DNA of 64,000 nt from Branchipolynoe longqiensis (Eukaryota > Annelida > Polychaeta > Phyllodocida > Polynoidae): NCBI GenBank assembly GCA_030323885.1, contig CM059200.1:3169729-3233728 (forward strand), read 5' to 3'. A program made the position numbers and the translations under genes. How positions within the stretch are numbered: position 1 is the first letter of the stretch; each line of letters starts with the position of its first letter. Below, in pieces: positions 44,678 through 55,483 of the stretch. The notes beneath the pieces are model-generated. The model was not told the origin of the DNA, made no database searches, and saw nothing but the letters and a program-made list of their open reading frames with translations.

Positions 44678-45249
44678 AGCCCTGTTCACACGGGGCAGTT
44701 AATTCGACTCATATAAATCGCCTTGCCTAGTTCGGCTCACATTTGGCATGTGAACGCGCGGCTGAGGCAGTTTAGGGCTGATTCGAATCATATTATTCGG
44801 ATTTTATAAACCACTTGTGTAGGTGGTTTATATGAACCAAATTTTATGATTCGACTTATATCGCCCGTGTGAACGCAAGTGGTTTACTTGAAGCGGCTTA
44901 AGCACGTCACAGTCGAGACCTGAGTTTGTTGACTTTCCGGTAAATTTGCTCTATGAAACTGCTAGCTGTGCACATATTTTTTTCATCATTTATTTTTAGG
45001 GTTTCACTGCCCAGGAGAAGTTTTGACCGTTCCAAAACAATACGATTCAGTCGAAACAGATCTAGGTCGAACCCACACTCTCTCATGCCGACGTCGACTA
45101 AGCGAAACTGGCGCTGGTTAGTCTGGACTTGCTCATGCGCAGATATCGATTTCCGCCTTAAACCGCTCCGTGTGTGGACACAACACTAGTTCGCCTCATC
45201 TAGTTCGCCTTATCTAGTTCGGCCTAAACTTGTCCGTGTGAACACGGCT
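44678..45249. mobile_element. Foldback element in the satellite, 3-bp duplication
   Basis: Ends AGCCCTGTTCACACGGGGCA and, from the right, AGCCGTGTTCACACGGACAA. The satellite on either side joins perfectly if ATA (44675-44677 and 45250-45252) is taken as a duplicated target. TATATGAACC/TTCGAC words recur in both orientations. The 78-codon frame inside is not credible. Confidence 0.85.
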
Positions 45250-45535
45250 ATAGTCTCAAGTAGAATTCGATATCACACCTGTAAGTAGGTGGGATATAGT
45301 CTCAAGTAGGATTCCATATCCCACCTGTATGTAAGTAGGTGAGATATAGTCTCAAGTAGGATGCCATATCCCACCTGTATGTAAGTATGTGAGATATAGT
45401 CACAAGTAGGATGCCATATCCCACCTGTATGTAAGTATGTGAGATATAGTAAGTAGGGTGCCATATCCCACCTGTAAGTTTGGTAGGCCATCTGACTAGT
45501 TACCGATTGTTAGTTTGTAGTGCACAGGCAAGAAT

Positions 45536-45625
45536 TTTAAAATGATATTTTTAATTATTGATTTATTTACCCTGTCCATAACATACAACTTCACGATAGA
45601 ACTTGTTTCAATGCTGGGAAGCTTC
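45536..45625 (-). mobile_element. LINE 3' end fragment
   Basis: ATTGATTTATTTACCCTGTC and TTGTTTCAATGCTGGGAAGC correspond in order to the minus-strand 3' terminus of the LINE at 36030-37470. Confidence 0.6.
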
Positions 45626-45971
45626 AGTTATTACTTCGTGGATTATTGTCTTTATATCGTTAATTTGCAAGTGTATCCCCCCCTACCCCTGGAAGATGCC
45701 AACCCCAAAACACCCTACCATATTTTATGGTGAAATTCAATTCAATTATTTCAAAAAGTACGCCGCATCGCACCTGTATGGATACTGCATATTCATGTGA
45801 CCCGTATCCAATATGGTGGACACCTTACCACCTAGAATATAATACATAGCCAGCCTTGGTGTTCATTTATTAAATGCAGTGATGGTGGGCATTAAAGAGT
45901 GTGTGTATTGTCAATTAATACGGTTGCCTAGTGTAGTACTGGGACAACTAGTTCATTTTTTAGATATATAT

Positions 45972-46196
45972 ATATTTGTTATTATTGAATTGCTTCTCTG
46001 CTTTTATTTTAATTCACTTTTTAAAATATATTTTTGTATTAGTGTTATTGAATTGCTTTTCTGCTTTTATTTTAATTCATTTACAAAATATATATTGTAT
46101 TACTGTCATTAAATTGCGTCTCTGCTTTTTTTAAAATTCATTTAAAAAATATATTTTGTATTACTGTTATTGAATTGCTTCTCTGCTTTTATTTCG
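45972..46196. repeat. AT-rich tandem repeat, about 66-bp unit
   Basis: Four units with TATTGAATTGCTTCTCTGC, TTTTATTTTAATTCA and AAAATATATTTTGTATTA. The short Phe/Leu/Ile-rich frame over it is an artefact. Confidence 0.8.
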
Positions 46197-46393
46197 TAAG
46201 TGTGTATTCAAAGGGTGTACGCATTCAAACAGTATGAACTGACAGTTAAACTGCGGGGGGGGGGGGTGGTCTTTGCTCGTAAACAGGACACTCCCTATTC
46301 ACCATTTCTTTAAGCAACAACAACAAATATATGAATAAAATATATTATATATAAACAAGAAAGGAAGAAGAAAAAACGTGTGAGGAAACCAGA

Positions 46394-46765
46394 CGGGATG
46401 GCCGAATACCAGACGGGATGGCCGAATAAGTTAGAGCGTCCGTCTCCCGTGCTGGTAGATCGTGGGTTCGAATCCTGGTCGAGTCAAACCAATGACTTAA
46501 AAATTGATATTTGTGGCTACCTAGCCCGGTGTTTCAGTTTCCGCGGTATGCCGGTTTGCGAGGGACACATCGCTTCTGCGCATGCGTTAAAATCGAACAG
46601 CATCGTCACTAGCCTTATAACTTTAATATAATGTTTTTGGTAAAGATGTTTTCTATATGTGTACCAAGCGATTTGTTTCTAGGTGGTGATGTGTCCCTCG
46701 CAAACTGGCGTACCACGGAAACTGCAACAACGGCGCTTGGCATTACTAGGATAGGGCAAGGAGCA
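46394..46765 (+). mobile_element. SINE family 1 split by a foldback element
   Basis: Plus-strand head and start of body at 46394-46530 (CGTGGGTTCGAATCCTGG, an intact B box), continuing at 46731-46765 (GGCGCTTGGCATTACTAGG). The first 22 bases of the head are duplicated (CAGACGGGATGGCCGAATA twice). Confidence 0.8.
46533..46729. mobile_element. Foldback element inside a SINE
   Basis: Arms TTTCAGTTTCCGCGGTATGC and, from the right, TTGCAGTTTCCGTGGTACGC continue through GTTTGCGAGGGACACATC on both sides. The core (46614-46690) is the CTATATGTGTACCAAGCGAT module also present at 46908-47320 and 50466-50645. Confidence 0.8.
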
Positions 46766-46907
46766 GTGGAATGAGGAAGACCAATTGTCCACGATTGAAC
46801 CCCCACAAAATAAAGAAGCTTGGAAAGTGTTGGGGGGGGGGTTGTAAAACCGAAAATAAGCGCAAAACTCGGTCACGCCGACACCACGTGACGAAGGATC
46901 TGCATGT

Positions 46908-47320
46908 GCACAGACTCAAACTCAAGGCATTGTCAATGGTCGTGAGTCACTAACCTTATAAATTTAAAATAATGTTTTTGGTAAAGATGTTTTCTATATG
47001 TGTACCAAGCGATTTGTTTCTAGGTGGTGTGGTTTTAGAGATATTTCACTTTTCCTGGATTTTCTGTATGAAGATTGCTCACCACCATTGACAATGCCTT
47101 GAGTTTGACGGTACACGCAGTGCAAAACATTAGTTTTATTCAAAATTAATAGAAATCAAGAACCCTAACCTTATAAATTTAATATAATCTTTACCAAAGA
47201 TGTTTTCTATATGTGTACCAAGCGATTTGTTAATAGGTGGTGTGGTTTTAGAGATATTTCATATTTTCTGTATGAAGATTGCTCACGACCATTGACAATG
47301 CCTTGAGTTTGAGCCTATGC
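46908..47320. mobile_element. TIR element containing two direct copies of the shared core
   Basis: CTCAAACTCAAGGCATTGTC (46915) is inverted at 47290-47312, with arms of about 35 bp. Inside, the core (TAACCTTATAAATTTAA, TATATGTGTACCAAGCGATT, GGTGTGGTTTTAGAGATATT, TGAAGATTGCTCAC) occurs twice in tandem, about 200 bp apart. Confidence 0.75.
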
Positions 47321-47384
47321 GCACGGCTGAAACTGGCGCACGGCTGAAACCGCCATAGCGGCTCACAGACTCAATAACCGTCAC

Positions 47385-47434
47385 TCATGATCTACCAACA
47401 CTGGAGACGGACGCTCTAACTCATTCGGCCATCC
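47385..47434 (-). mobile_element. SINE family 1 head fragment
   Basis: TCTACCAACACTGGAGACGG and CTAACTCATTCGGCCATCC are the antisense tRNA-like head without the B-box end or body; cut by the foldback element at 47433. Confidence 0.65.
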
Positions 47435-47888
47435 GGTGTGGTGGTTTCAGCGGGTTCCCGTGCTCAGAGGTGTCCCTCGCTTCTGCGCTGCTTCTGCGCA
47501 TGCGCGGATTTCGCATCAACTCGGGTCACCCCAGCCACTTATTGGCGCATGCGCACATCCTACAAACTCGGGTTGAATAATCGAATACGCTCGGGTGGAC
47601 AGTTTGTTCTTTTTTTTTTAATAACCGATAAAAGTACAGCAAAATAGGATTTAAAGTATTGTATCATGGCCCAGTTTACCTAAATTTCCATTTCATTAAT
47701 CTAAGTTATTCTTTTTTTGCACACGGGACGTGTATTTGTCGACTCCACTCGCGTGTTCTATTTGAAATTCGGATGACCCGAGTCGCCCGGTTCGTGTTAA
47801 TCGATTACGGCCATGTTTACTAGATTCTGACGCATGCGCAGAAGCGAGGGACACCTGAGCACGGGAACCCGCTGAAACCACCACACCG
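47433..47888. mobile_element. Foldback element enclosing a second TIR element
   Basis: Arms of about 55 bp: CCGGTGTGGTGGTTTCAGCG at the left and its inverse at 47869-47888, continuing through GGGTTCCCGTGCTCAG and GTCCCTCGCTTCTGCGCATG. Between the arms lies a shortened GTATTCGATTA-type element. Confidence 0.85.
47500..47815. mobile_element. TIR element of the GTATTCGATTA type, internally deleted
   Basis: CAACTCGGGTCACCCCAGCC near 47519 and GTGTTAATCGATTACGGCC near 47795-47814 are the two ends; TAGGATTTAAAGTATTGT and TTTCCATTTCATTAATCT match 35796-36030. The middle present in the 39781-40244 copy is lost. Confidence 0.7.
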
Positions 47889-47960
47889 GTCTGGTCATTG
47901 ACACTGACACTGCCAGTGCCTCGCAGTTATTGGCTTCCGCTTGGTCCCCTGCTTTTGGGC

Positions 47961-47990
47961 GTTGCGTTGCGTTGCGTTGCGTTGCGTTGC
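47961..47990. repeat. (GCGTT)n microsatellite
   Basis: Five to six GCGTT pentamers. The overlapping 'pseudo-coding' frames are artefacts. Confidence 0.9.
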
Positions 47991-48114
47991 TGATTACCAA
48001 TATTTAGTCACACCTCTGGTTGGACGTGTTAATGAAGTGGCGCCACCTGATGGCTTCTGCAGCTCGTCAATCATGAAACGCCGCGTTTTGCCGAGATTGC
48101 GCGATGTGGCTGTC

Positions 48115-48305
48115 CTAGTTTGCGTACCGTAAAGTTGTGAAGAAGTGGTCCTTTCCAAAATGTGGATTTTCATTTGAGCTTGTGTACCGTAAAGTTGTGA
48201 AAAGGATTCTCATTTGCGCTTGTGTTCGCTGTTTTGTGTACCGTAAAGTTATGAAAAAGTGTCCCTTTTCAATAAGAGGTTCTCTCTGTTCATGTACCAT
48301 AAAGT
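48115..48305. repeat. Degenerate repeat of GTACCGTAAAGTTGTGAA
   Basis: Five copies near 48124, 48183, 48237 and 48292 plus a partial one, at spacings of about 55-60 bp. Confidence 0.7.
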
Positions 48306-48889
48306 CGAGAATAACTGACTAGGGTGTCAAACTGAAATAAATAATTCAAATCAATGGCCGTCGAGGGGTCGCAGACCTAAGAAATTCTTTCAGGGGCGGG
48401 GGATAGAAATCGATGTGTATGGGTACACCTGGGTAACATTTCGCGACATTACGGTATGTTATTGTGAACACGCCACGTGACGCTTACAGGCGGACACCTG
48501 TTTACAGTTTGCACATAATTACCGGTGTATTTTTCACAACCTTTATGCGAATATTACAGACTGAAATGGTGGCTCAAACTTTGGTTCCATGGAAAGTGGC
48601 AGGTCAATTTGATCGCATTTACCAACTGTTCAACACCGAATACTACAGACCGCATTTACCAACTGTTTGACATTGAATACTACAGACCACATTTATTAAA
48701 TCTGTGACTAGCCGCCTAGTCGCTGCACCTAGTCACAGAGCCATTTCAAAATGTCACAACCATGGCGACTAGATACCTCAACTAGTCACATAGACCGATG
48801 TGACTAGTCGTGCATCCCCTGTGATGATGCTAGTCACACATACGTTACTACTAATCACACAACATTGAAACTAGTCATACACAATTGAA
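48306..48889. other. Intronic sequence leading into the ACTAGT satellite
   Basis: CGCATTTACCAACTGTT-type duplication at 48614-48670 and scattered GACTAGTCAC words from 48710 on. No gene seen. Confidence 0.45.
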
Positions 48890-49250
48890 ACTAGTCACAA
48901 CACACATTGCTACTAGTACTAGTCACAATGCACATTGCTACTAGTACTAGTCACAACACACATTGCTACTAGTACTAGTCACAACACACATTGCTACTAG
49001 TACTAGTCACAACACACATTGCTACTAGCACTAGTCACAACACACATTGCTACTAGTACTAGTCACAACACACATTGCTACTAGTACTAGTCACAACACA
49101 CATTGCTACTAGAATTGGTCACAACACACATTGCTACTAGTACTAGTCACAACACACATTGCTACTAGTACTAGTCACAACACACATTGCTACTAGTACT
49201 AGTCACAACACACATTGCTACTAGTACTAGTCACAACACACATTGCTACT
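48890..49250. repeat. 28-bp satellite centred on ACTAGT
   Basis: About thirteen units of CACAACACACATTGCTACTA + GTACTAGT. Two overlapping palindromes (CTAGTACTAG) occur per unit. Divergence is very low in the core, with degenerate GACTAGTCAC words on both sides (48710-49375). Confidence 0.9.
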
Positions 49251-49482
49251 AGTCACACACATACAATTGCAACTAGTTGCACACACAATTGAAACTACTC
49301 ACCCAACAGTTGAGACTAGTCATGCAGCCATTGCGACTAGTCACATCTATTGCGACTCATCACACGACTAGTTGCGCCTGTGGTCCATGCGTTACGTGGT
49401 TTAGTGTAGTTCACTGCCGCTGCACGGCTCTCAGCATGCAGTCGTGCGCGGGTACATGCCTGCACACATACACCCCTGCACA

Positions 49483-49806
49483 CGGACCGGGCGCGGTGGC
49501 CTAATCGGTAGAGCGTGGGCCTCGTGTGTGGAAGGTCGGGAGTTCGGTTCCCGGTCGAGTCAAACCAATGACTTTAAAATTGGTACTTCTCGCTTCCTAG
49601 CCTGGCGCTCGGCATTAATAGGATAGGGCAAGGACTGGTTAGCTCAGTGTCAGGATAATGTGACTGAGTGGGACATCGGGTCATGGTGCCGGTGGTCTGA
49701 TGTCCCAGTCGGGCCGCACTATAAAATCGCCATGAGTGCGTACTGTCACAAGTCGGTACCCGTCCTGATATGACCTTAGATGTTGCTAGGACGTACAACA
49801 ACAAGC
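49483..49806 (+). mobile_element. SINE family 1, best-preserved full copy
   Basis: About 323 bp with intact tRNA-like head (A box TGGCCTAATCGGTAGAGCG; B box GGGAGTTCGGTTCCC), body and tail (GTTGCTAGGACGTACAACAAC). Good reference for the family. Inserted in a CACACACCCCTGCA repeat. Confidence 0.9.
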
Positions 49807-50150
49807 ACACAAACCCCTGCACACACACCACCCTGCACCCTCCTGCACACACACCCCTGCACACACACCTCTGCACACACACACCCCTGCACACACACAC
49901 CCTGCACACATTGCTGGTTAGCTCGGTGTCAGGATAATGTGACTAAGTGGGATATCGGGTCATGGTGCCAGCGGCCTGATTTCCCAGTCGGGCAACACTA
50001 TAAAATCGCCATGAGTGCGTACTGTCACAAGTCGGTACCCGTCCTGATATGACCTTAGATGTTGCTAGGACGTAAAACAACAACAAACAAACAAAACAAA
50101 CCAACCCTGCACACACACCCTGCACACACACACACACCCTGCACGGCTCT
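49807..50150. repeat. CACACACCCCTGCA repeat with a second SINE 3' half
   Basis: CA/CCCTGCA minisatellite at 49807-49910 and 50098-50150, separated by a plus-strand 3' half of SINE family 1 at 49915-50095 that is almost identical to the same part of the copy at 49483-49806, suggesting local duplication. Confidence 0.8.
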
Positions 50151-50297
50151 ATTTGTACTACAACTGCGCGGGACCAGACTGGCGTGTTTTGTTAACCAGG
50201 ACAAGTTGAGTCAGAATGGGGACAGGCCCGGGACCAGCATTCCGGCCTCGTACGCCGTGTTTGTCTGCCTGCGCATGCGCCGTTTCACCAAGTCATA

Positions 50298-50779
50298 TGC
50301 TGCGTTCATATGAACTGGTGAATATGGGGTTTCCCAGTTCACAACCTGTGAATTGCGTTCAAGTGACTTCACAACTGGTGAACACACCTGTGAACTGGAG
50401 ATTTTGGAACCTGCTCCTTACTCACCACTCGTGAAGAAATGGCGGTGTCGCAGTTTCCGCTGTCTGCTGTACGCGCGGTGCAAAACATTAGTTTTATTCA
50501 AAATTAATAGAAATCAAGAACCCTAACCGTATAAATTTGATATAATCTTTTTGGTAAAGATGTTTTTTATATGTGTACCAAGCGATTTGTTTCTAGGTGG
50601 TGTGGTTTTAGAGATATTTCACTTTTTCTGTATGAAGATTTGACAATTCCTCTATTATCGCCCAACATGAAATGTGTTTACCGCGAATTGCCAAATGAAC
50701 GCTCTCAGTTTACATGGTCGTGTTCACCAGCAGTAACTGGGAAGTTCACCATGTTCACGAGGACCGTATGAACGCAGCA
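50298..50779. mobile_element. Foldback element, TGCTGCGTTCATA type, with shared core
   Basis: Ends TGCTGCGTTCATATGAACTG and, from the right, TGCTGCGTTCATACGGTCC; flanks ATA / TTA. Words GAACTGGTGAA, TTCACAACTGGTGAAC and TGTGAACTGG recur in both orientations. At 50466-50645 it holds the same core as 46908-47320 (AAAACATTAGTTTTATTC, TATATGTGTACCAAGCGATT). Confidence 0.8.
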
Positions 50780-50884
50780 TTAGCCTCAGCCCGAACCCAG
50801 TACAAAGCGCACAACTCCCCCTGAACTCCCCCTCAACCCCCGCTATGTGCACCAACCATGGTGGTTTGGCTTTTGGGGATTTGG

Positions 50885-50935
50885 GGGGTTTTACGTCTTG
50901 GCAACATCTACAATCACATGAGGATGACAAGGAGG
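50885..50935 (-). mobile_element. SINE family 1, short 3' fragment
   Basis: GTTTTACGTCTTGGCAACATC followed by a decayed TCACATGAGGATG stretch. Confidence 0.6.
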
Positions 50936-51519
50936 TTGAGTTGGTCCTGCTGTGAAGTTCTAGCCGCGAAATATAGTGCTTTATCGTGATGAAAGTTTGT
51001 TTGCTTGCTTTCTTGGTTATTTATTTGGTTATTTGTTTTTTATATATTTTAAATTTAAAAGAAAAACAGTTTATATATTTTTTATTTACTGACAAGATGG
51101 TCGGATGGTGGTTGTGGTTTGGCACTCCCATGTGTTAGTCAGAACTCAGGACTGTTAAACGCAGCTTGCCTTGAAATGAAACTGAACTGACGGGGGGAAG
51201 GGGGGGGGGGGGGGGGGCAAGAAGAGGGGAGAAGTTCAATTAAGCCAGGGCAGATATGGACCGTGATCTCAGAAAGAAGGCTGTTGTCCCACTTTACATG
51301 TCCTAGTATTCAGCTGAGATGGTAAATACTAGATAAATAAAGGCTTGTTCGGAGGTCTTCTGTGATGTATGACTAATGTTGTTTACCAGGTTTATTTTAT
51401 CACAAAAAGAAAAAGAAAAAAGTTGTAAAGCCTCCTATGGAAGTTGTATACCATAAAGTCTCCATGAGCAATATACCGCAAAACCTCCACCACTAGAAGC
51501 TGTGTCCATAACACCCCCA
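50936..51519. other. Spacer with AT-rich and poly-G tracts
   Basis: Poly-G of 18 bases at about 51200-51217. No gene seen. Confidence 0.4.
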
Positions 51520-51655
51520 CCATGGTGCTTGCGTCCTGGCCTCCCAGTGGGGCAGCACTATAAGGTTGCCATGAGTGCGCACTGTCACAACTCTGTACCC
51601 GTCTTGATATGACATTCGATGTTGCCAGGACGTGAAACTCCAAAGACCAACCATG
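51520..51655 (+). mobile_element. SINE family 1, 3' half
   Basis: From CATGGTGCTTGCGTCCTGGC to GTTGCCAGGACGTGAAACTCC. Head absent. Confidence 0.8.
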
Positions 51656-52249
51656 GCACCCCCAATCGGTAATATACAATTTCTCATCAGCAATATACCG
51701 TGAAAGCACCTATTTGTAAAAATATATACGGATTTTTGGTTCGGTTTTATTGGCAAAGAACATTATTATCCTTGGGCGAAGGAGTTGGGACCATGATTAT
51801 GTAACAGAGAAGCAATGGGTGCTCCATTCGCTTTGTGACATAAGTGTCTATGTGGAAATGTATTAACGCACAGCGACCGAGGTTGTGATGTTATGTTCAT
51901 ATTTAAGAGACAGTTAATAATTATTGTGATGTTCCCTTCATGCACCAGAAAGAGTGCAATTGAAGGAGAGAAGCATTGATAATTGTTTGTTGTAAATGTC
52001 TGCAACTAGCTGTTACCACGGTGCCGATAGACATGCACACCCAGCCATCCTGCATACATACACCACCTGCAGCTGGGGTTGAGTGACAGCTGCCCCCTAT
52101 TAGGGCGTCGCCCACCCAGGCTGTAGAGGGTGTCTGATTGGCTGGCTGTGTGAGCCCAGTCACCTGCATTCCTTATACCTCACACACAGACCTCCCCCCC
52201 CCCACCCACCCCCCCCCCCCCCCCCCCATGAAGCACTCTTGGAGAAGCA
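51656..52249. other. Spacer, no gene seen
   Basis: A duplicated GAGCAATATACC/CAGCAATATACCG pair flanks the preceding SINE, and a long poly-C tract runs from about 52194 to 52227. Antisense frames lack recognisable domains. Confidence 0.4.
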
Positions 52250-52832
52250 CTATTTGAGAGGACTCCCCTTTCTACACTCAAACTGGCAACATCAAAAGCA
52301 AAAGTCAGGCCTGAAAAGATGGTAGATATTACAAACTAGCCATCCTAAGTACTAAGGAAATCGAAATGACTATCACCATAGGGTGCAGTCCGTCTGGTCA
52401 TGTGTACTGGCACAAACCAAAGCAGAACTGGGCAGGCCACAGTCATGCATCCGATTCACCCTGAAATACAAAATGTCTAACCATACAACACAAGCATCCC
52501 ACCTAGTCGCAGTCCTGAAGGGTCCAGGGGTGTTCTGGCACACTGGTGCACTATCTAAGGACAGTGCGTGGGTGAAAGGATGCTGTAACAAACCACAAAG
52601 GGACGGGATCCTCTCCCGCAGGCCTGTATGTCATCTGTACATAGTATTAGTAGGCTAAGTTATCATATACAGGTTAGGAAAAAACTTTGAAAAATACAAA
52701 TACAAAACTACTAACACCCAAAACCGCAAAAGATCAGGTAAAATATCCTGAGTGTGGGACCAGACCAATCCAGTATCACAGCTGTCCAGCATTGAAAACA
52801 TGCACCCTCACGGGATGGGAGGAATAAATAAA
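52250..52832 (+). mobile_element. LINE 3' UTR copy, diverged
   Basis: The end (CACAGCTGTCCAGCATTGAA, AACATGCACCCTCACGGGAT, AATAAATAAAC) parallels the 3' terminus of the LINE at 36030-37470 (CTGGCCAGCATTGA... AATAAA). No coding part recognised. Left limit uncertain. Confidence 0.5.
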
Positions 52833-53377
52833 CTTGTCGCAACCCCCCCCCCCCACCCCCACCCCCCCCCCCTGCAAAAACCCATATATTCCAAAGCACT
52901 AAGTTGTGTGCAACAACCATTGGACTCAGGTTCAATGGGCTGTAGGCACTGATTCTGATATACACCAGCAAGAGTTATGAGGATCTGTGTGGGCAGTTGG
53001 TAATGAGTGAGGGTGATATGTCGCTCGTAGGTGAACAGGAGTTGATGCCAATAAAGCACAATCTCTTCACTGTCAATCTTGCGTGACTTGTCTTCCTTTT
53101 TTCCTTATAAGTTGTTGAGAGTAATTACATGTGGGGACTGACAGACAGTGGTCAGAACACACCTGTGGAGCATAGTAATGTTTGGGGTTCAGACGGCCGA
53201 GTCCGGACATATTACATATTGGCAACATACCGCGGAATCGCCAATAAAAGCCGCACCAAAGACGTAGCCCCTAAGGACTCTTGGGTGGAGGCAATTTTTG
53301 CTGCTGCTGTTAAATGAGTTCCTTCTGACAGGTGGGAGAAAATGGGCCAATTAACAGAATTGAATATTATACTGCCT
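52833..53377. other. Spacer with poly-C tract
   Basis: CCCCCCC-ACCCCC runs at 52843-52872. The remainder is unique with no recognisable feature. Confidence 0.4.
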
Positions 53378-53660
53378 ATCATGGATAAGTCTGAATAGAC
53401 TTGTTTTCACCATCAGACAGCTTGTCGATAGAAAACCCGAGCCTACACTTTTACCGACCCTAGGGATTTTTAACCTCCCACACCTCATAGACATGGTATG
53501 AGAGCAACAGGCCTTTGATGACAATGTAAGTTATACACAGTGATGGAAATCCAAATTGGCAGAGGTGGGGGCACAGGGAATCGAACCACCAAACTTCAGA
53601 TTAGGAGTCGGACCTCAGAAAAAGTCAGACACTCTAACCACACTGCCACAGAAAACACCA
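53378..53660 (-). mobile_element. tRNA-derived SINE, third family (copy 2)
   Basis: Reverse-strand counterpart of 39205-39515: CACCTCATAGACATGGTATG, AAGTTATACACAGTGATGG and antisense B box GGGAATCGAACCACC, head ending near 53660. Confidence 0.75.
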
Positions 53661-54415
53661 GAATAACAAAAAATTGTCAGGTAAAATTCGACGAAATTAT
53701 CAAAAATGTGGTTTTGTGTACATAGTCCAAACATAGATAAAGAATATAAAAATTAAAGTGGGTGGGAGAAACAAATGTTGGTTGGAATATAGGTCTTTGG
53801 AAGCATGTAACTAACAAATAGCTGTTATGAAGTATTTGTGGGGGAAAATTAGTAACACCAAAATGTCATCTATAATGCTACTTACTCTGCCATGGGGAAG
53901 TGTGTTACCAATGTAGTAAGTATGGGTTGTCTTTTTTAACGGATAAAAGCATCTGGCTTTGCCTAGCGCCCTGGGCGCAATCACTCTACAAGGAAGTAAT
54001 CGGTAGTTTTGAAGCTAGTTTCGTATTTCAGCAACATATTACTATATTCACCAGGACGGCCTGGAAAGTAGACATCTGTGACCAAGTAGATCTCATGATG
54101 ATGTTATTGTTGTTACCAGAATGCATAGCTGGTCCCAATAAGTTTAATCTTCTCTCTCACACTCATTCACTCACACACTCTCCCTCGGGTTGAGAACATG
54201 CAGTGAATATACACAGACGACCCCTATTGGTAATGAACGTATTCACACATTTATATATTGTAGCCATGAAATATATCATCCTTTTTATAACATTTTAAAT
54301 TTGGTGATGAAATCAGTGGATGTGATCCAGGCTTTAAGCACAAATTTTATGATGACATATAGCAGCCAAAGAGTTTTTTTTTTGTAATCTAAGATGTATA
54401 TGTTGTGGGAATTAG
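53661..54415. other. Intronic sequence, no feature seen
   Basis: AT-rich unique sequence; a 97-codon frame at 53900-54193 has no recognisable domain. Confidence 0.4.
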
Positions 54416-54419
54416 TTAA

Positions 54420-54765
54420 AGTTGCATAGTCCGATCATTTTGAGTTTCTGAAATCTTCGGAGATAAATACATTAGGTTGATCTTTTTATGTACCTTACTT
54501 TTGCTTAAAGTAACTTTTATTTTAAGTGGCTACCTTTTGAGATATTTGAAGTGGAACCATGCGTAATTAATTTTGGCAAGCTTGTCAAAACTCTGACCCC
54601 ATAGGCTTCTGCAGTAACAGGTTCTATTCAATTGCCTCAGTATTCTCTTCTATGTGGTGACAAATGTTTAACAAGTTCACCAGTATCTAAGTTAGATATG
54701 TAGAATCAAATTTAGATAATTGTTTTGGTTTTGAAAATTTTATATTTTCATCGGACTATGCAGCT
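54420..54765 (+). mobile_element. TTAA-target MITE, complete
   Basis: 346-bp copy bounded by TTAA at 54416-54419 and 54766-54769. Ends AGTTGCATAGTCCGATC and CATCGGACTATGCAGCT, body as at 12667-13004. Confidence 0.85.
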
Positions 54766-54984
54766 TTAAGCGGCAGAATGTATCAGATGGGATGGCTAAA
54801 TGAGTTTAACGCCCCCTTTCCGCATGGCAGCGCATTGGATTCGAGAGGCAAACCAATGTCATACATATTACTTCCTGTTTTGTGTTTTTGCAGTAAGTTT
54901 TCAGCAAACTGCGAGTTGGTTTGCTTCCACCATTGCATGTCATCTGAGTGGATTATTAATACCTCGGTCACAAATGCATTACGG

Positions 54985-55410
54985 CATGCTTGCAGGGAAC
55001 GTAACTCGCCGCATCGGCCAGACCGTACGGTGACCGCACGGTGAGTTATGGTCACCGTACGTTTTTTTGCTCGCCGCAAGGTGTTGCGTTATTTTTAAGT
55101 TGGAGTTATCTTAACTTTAAAAAAATTGCAAGGCCGCAATCCTGACAATCCAGACTCCACAGTTACTTTTGTTGACATCACTAAAAAGGTTGTAAAATGA
55201 ATCGCAATATGTTACAAAATTCATGTTTGTGTGATCAATATTAAGAAAGTTATGATTTTTTTTGTATATTAAATACGTTTATAAATTCAACACAAACCGT
55301 ACGATTTGTGAATAGATAAACTGCAGGCTGCAACGCCGTAACATGTGCATAAACCGCAAGACAGACCGCAGCACCGTACGGCGTCCGCAGCATTTGTTAC
55401 CTAAGCATAA
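54985..55410. mobile_element. Possible decayed foldback element
   Basis: TGCTTGCAGGGAACGTAACT at the left and (from the right) TGCTTAGGTAACAAATGCTG are loosely inverted. CCGTACGGTG, CACCGTACG and CCGCA/TGCGG words crowd both ends in both orientations, as in the other foldback elements. No clean target duplication. Confidence 0.45.
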
Positions 55411-55483
55411 GTGATGAAGCACATGCTGTGAGCTTGTTCCGTTTATATGCAGGCTCTATTTGACCCGGGGTCAGGCTGGTGTC

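Larger units (their letters stand above)
41905..45478. repeat. Palindromic 50-bp satellite, interrupted three times
   Basis: About 33 units of 50 bp (AAGTAGGATGCCATATCCCA + CCTGTATGTAAGTA + GGTGGGATATAGTCTC). Each unit contains ATATCCCACCT and its inverse AGGTGGGATAT about 10 bases apart, so every unit can form a hairpin. Satellite blocks: 41905-42856, 43674-43786, 44288-44677 and 45250-45478, separated by a LINE 3' end, a tRNA-like pair and a foldback element. Confidence 0.9.

Noticed and set aside
48890..49250. CRISPR-like array
   Set aside because: Units are contiguous 28-bp tandem repeats without variable spacers, in animal DNA.
53900..54193. 97-codon forward frame as a possible Ski exon
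   Set aside because: No similarity to the coiled-coil C-terminus, no flanking AG/GT pair that fits phase 0 convincingly.
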